The position numbers and the translations under genes were made by a program. 44,843 nucleotides of DNA from Candidatus Cloacimonadota bacterium (GTDB lineage Bacteria; Cloacimonadota; Cloacimonadia; Cloacimonadales; TCS61). This document shows, piece after piece, positions 43,182 through 44,843 of this stretch. Every line of letters starts with the position of its first letter. The first letter of the stretch is position 1. Where the stretch lies: contig JAUXFF010000006.1 in assembly GCA_030620155.1 (NCBI GenBank), positions 1-44,843 of the forward strand, in the 5' to 3' direction. The notes under the pieces are model-generated. The model saw nothing but the letters and a program-made list of their open reading frames with translations. It searched no databases and was not told where the DNA came from.

Positions 43182-44549
43182 ATGAACAAAATCAGAAAGA
43201 AAATTGCAGAAGCAATCAAAGGAACCCGTTTCGAAAATAAGACTTTCATCGTCGGAGGATATGTTCGGGATAAAGTAATGGGAATACAAAGCGAAGATAT
43301 GGATATTGTGGTTGAATTGAAAAATGGCGGGAAAGACCTGGCAAATTTTCTTTTTGATAAGGGTATAAGTTCCCGTCCTGTAATATTCCCAAATTTTGGA
43401 ACTGCATTCGTAATGATCAAAAATCACAAAATCGAATTTGTAATGACACGAAAGGAATCATACAGGGAAAAAGACAGGAAACCGGATGTTGAACAAGGTA
43501 CTATAGAAGAAGACATTTTCCGTCGTGATTTCACAATAAATTCTCTTATCATGAATATAGTCACAGAAGAGATTCAGGATGTTACAGGCAAAGGATTTCC
43601 TGATATAAAAAATAAGATCATTCGCTCCACATCCGTACCGGAAATTATTTTTTCAGAAGACCCGTTAAGAATGTTAAGAGCAGTTCGCTTTGCAGTTCAA
43701 TTAGGATTTTTTATCGAAGAAAATACAAGAAAAGGAATTCTCAATAAAACTAATAAATTAAAATATATTTCATGGGAAAGAAGGCGAGATGAACTGATAA
43801 AAATAATGGTTTCTAATGATCCTGTTGCTGGAATTAGATTACTGATTAAATTTGATCTTATGAAAAATCTTATTCCTGAAATCTATGACATTAAGGATTT
43901 GGAGCAAAACCGGTATCACGATTTAGATGTTTTGGAACATTCATTAGAAGTTGTCAGCAAAACTTCCCCTGATCCGGTTTTAAGAATTGCAGCATTACTA
44001 CATGACATTGGTAAAGCAGGTACAATAACAAAGGATGAAAAGGGAATTCATTTTTACGGACATGAAAATACAGGTGCTGATATAACAAAGAAAATTCTTA
44101 AAAATTTGAAATTCCCAAGAGACACAATTACAAAAATATATGTTCTTATCAAACATCATATGCGTTTAAAAAATGCAGGGGAAAATGCAGAAAAATTCAG
44201 TGATAAGGCAATTAGAAAAATGATATTTGATCTGGGTGATAATCTTGATAAAATCCTGGATTTAATCCATGCAGACAACCTGTGTCATGCACTCGATTAT
44301 TGTATGCCGAAACAGATTCCTGAACTAAAAAAAAGGATATCAGAAATCAAAAATAGATTGACAGACAGGAAATCACCTGTTAAAGGTAAAGATGTTATTG
44401 AATATTTCAAGATAAAATCAGGGAAAAAAGTTGGGATACTTTTAAAACAGGCGGAAGAGATCTGGCTTGAACATCCTGAATGGGATAAAACAAAAATTTT
44501 AAAAGCAATAAATTTTAAGGAGGAAACAAATGGAAGACAAAGAAAGTAA
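43182..44549 (+). CDS. cca: tRNA nucleotidyltransferase/poly(A) polymerase-family protein with HD domain
   Basis: This 455-residue class II nucleotidyltransferase has IVGGYVRDKVMG, the catalytic pair SEDMDIVVE, DIFRRDFTINSLIMN, SEDPLRMLRAVRFA and the neck helices. A C-terminal HD domain follows (EHSLEVV, ALLHDIGKAGT, YGHENTGADI, IKHHM). The most likely role is CCA addition or repair at tRNA 3' ends; A-adding or poly(A) polymerase activity cannot be separated by eye. It overlaps the next gene by 20 bases. Confidence 0.9.
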   Translation: MNKIRKKIAEAIKGTRFENKTFIVGGYVRDKVMGIQSEDMDIVVELKNGGKDLANFLFDKGISSRPVIFPNFGTAFVMIKNHKIEFVMTRKESYREKDRKPDVEQGTIEEDIFRRDFTINSLIMNIVTEEIQDVTGKGFPDIKNKIIRSTSVPEIIFSEDPLRMLRAVRFAVQLGFFIEENTRKGILNKTNKLKYISWERRRDELIKIMVSNDPVAGIRLLIKFDLMKNLIPEIYDIKDLEQNRYHDLDVLEHSLEVVSKTSPDPVLRIAALLHDIGKAGTITKDEKGIHFYGHENTGADITKKILKNLKFPRDTITKIYVLIKHHMRLKNAGENAEKFSDKAIRKMIFDLGDNLDKILDLIHADNLCHALDYCMPKQIPELKKRISEIKNRLTDRKSPVKGKDVIEYFKIKSGKKVGILLKQAEEIWLEHPEWDKTKILKAINFKEETNGRQRK

Positions 44550-44843
44550 GGTTACAAAAGCAGTAAGAGAGGGAGTTGTAAAAGCTTTTGACATAGGTGA
44601 AGATATAGTTCAAGCAATTGGTAGAATCACAAAAGAAGTTATAAGAACAGCTAAGGATGAAGACCTTTCAAATAAAGAAAAAGTTCAGAAGCTTGCTCAA
44701 GAAGCACTCGAAGGTGCAAAACAGGGTGCAAAAACAGTTCAACCGCCTACTGAAGAATTCGTTAAAAAAGCAAGTAAAACTATAATTGAAACCATTAAAG
44801 TTGCTGTGCCTAAAGTTGCTCATTTTACCGGTGAAGCCTTTAA
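44530..44843 (+). CDS. Helical, lysine/alanine-rich protein (3' end outside window)
   Basis: The first ~104 codons of a protein begin MEDKESKVTKAVREGVVKAF, with the repeated amphipathic pattern DIGEDIVQAIGRITKEVI. It looks like a soluble helical protein of phasin-like style, but no family is assigned. An AAGGAGGAAACAA site lies before the ATG. The start overlaps the upstream gene's end, so the two are probably coupled. Confidence 0.65.
   Translation, partial: MEDKESKVTKAVREGVVKAFDIGEDIVQAIGRITKEVIRTAKDEDLSNKEKVQKLAQEALEGAKQGAKTVQPPTEEFVKKASKTIIETIKVAVPKVAHFTGEAF

Noticed and set aside
1-44843. tRNA, rRNA, riboswitch or CRISPR genes
   Set aside because: None was recognised while reading the intergenic regions; a covariance-model search was not possible, so small RNAs may be missed.

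Overview
The window is an AT-rich, gene-dense piece of a bacterial chromosome. Several features point to the Fibrobacteres-Chlorobi-Bacteroidetes side of the tree. These are a C-terminal type IX-like sorting tail (YPNPFNPETTI, near 110-395), a GWxTD-domain protein, a LemA/TPM cluster, lipoproteins and an outer-membrane barrel protein. My best guess is a Cloacimonadota-like organism. This is inferred from gene content; no 16S or other marker was compared.

Layout. (1) 1-8.6 kb holds the end of a surface protein, an isocitrate/isopropylmalate-type dehydrogenase, an HD-like protein and a RAYT transposase set in a dense nest of hairpin repeats. It continues with two single-chain LeuC-LeuD (aconitase-family) fusions separated by an S41 peptidase. 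(2) 8.6-13.4 kb is a patchwork: a MntA/HepT toxin-antitoxin pair, repeat debris, a DUF4143 ATPase with a remnant of a second copy upstream, and small membrane and barrel proteins. (3) 13.9-16.7 kb is a GWxTD-LemA-TPM-TPM cluster. (4) 17.2-23.2 kb, minus strand, is the cell-shape operon mreB-mreC-(CofE-like gene)-mreD-PBP2-rodA. (5) 23.6-28.7 kb has ruvB and rarA, a two-gene secreted-protein insert bounded by a second copy of the rarA 3' end, and a PAP2 phosphatase. (6) 29.1-34.3 kb is hrcA-grpE-dnaK-dnaJ behind a promoter flanked by two CIRCE-like operators. (7) 34.4-42.4 kb is a defence-type island: a nuclease/methylase system split by a -1 frameshift signal, an AlbA_2/HATPase protein, a DprA-like protein, and an XRE-ImmA/IrrE plus PIN pair. 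(8) 42.4-44.8 kb has rsmE, a tRNA nucleotidyltransferase/HD gene and a partial helical protein.

How the parts fit together. Regions 3-6 and 8 are mostly core functions: envelope elongation, Holliday-junction and fork repair, heat shock, and RNA maturation. Regions 1, 2 and 7 show active rearrangement. The strongest unusual observations are four. Gene-end duplication brackets inserted gene pairs at two separate loci, the aconitase-2 end and the rarA end. The RAYT repeat family puts hairpins directly ahead of ribosome-binding sites. An A-AAA-AAG slippery heptamer in the correct phase sits at the junction of the restriction nuclease and methylase frames. Two mirror-image, half-degenerate CIRCE elements flank the hrcA promoter. 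No rRNA, tRNA or CRISPR array was recognised by eye.
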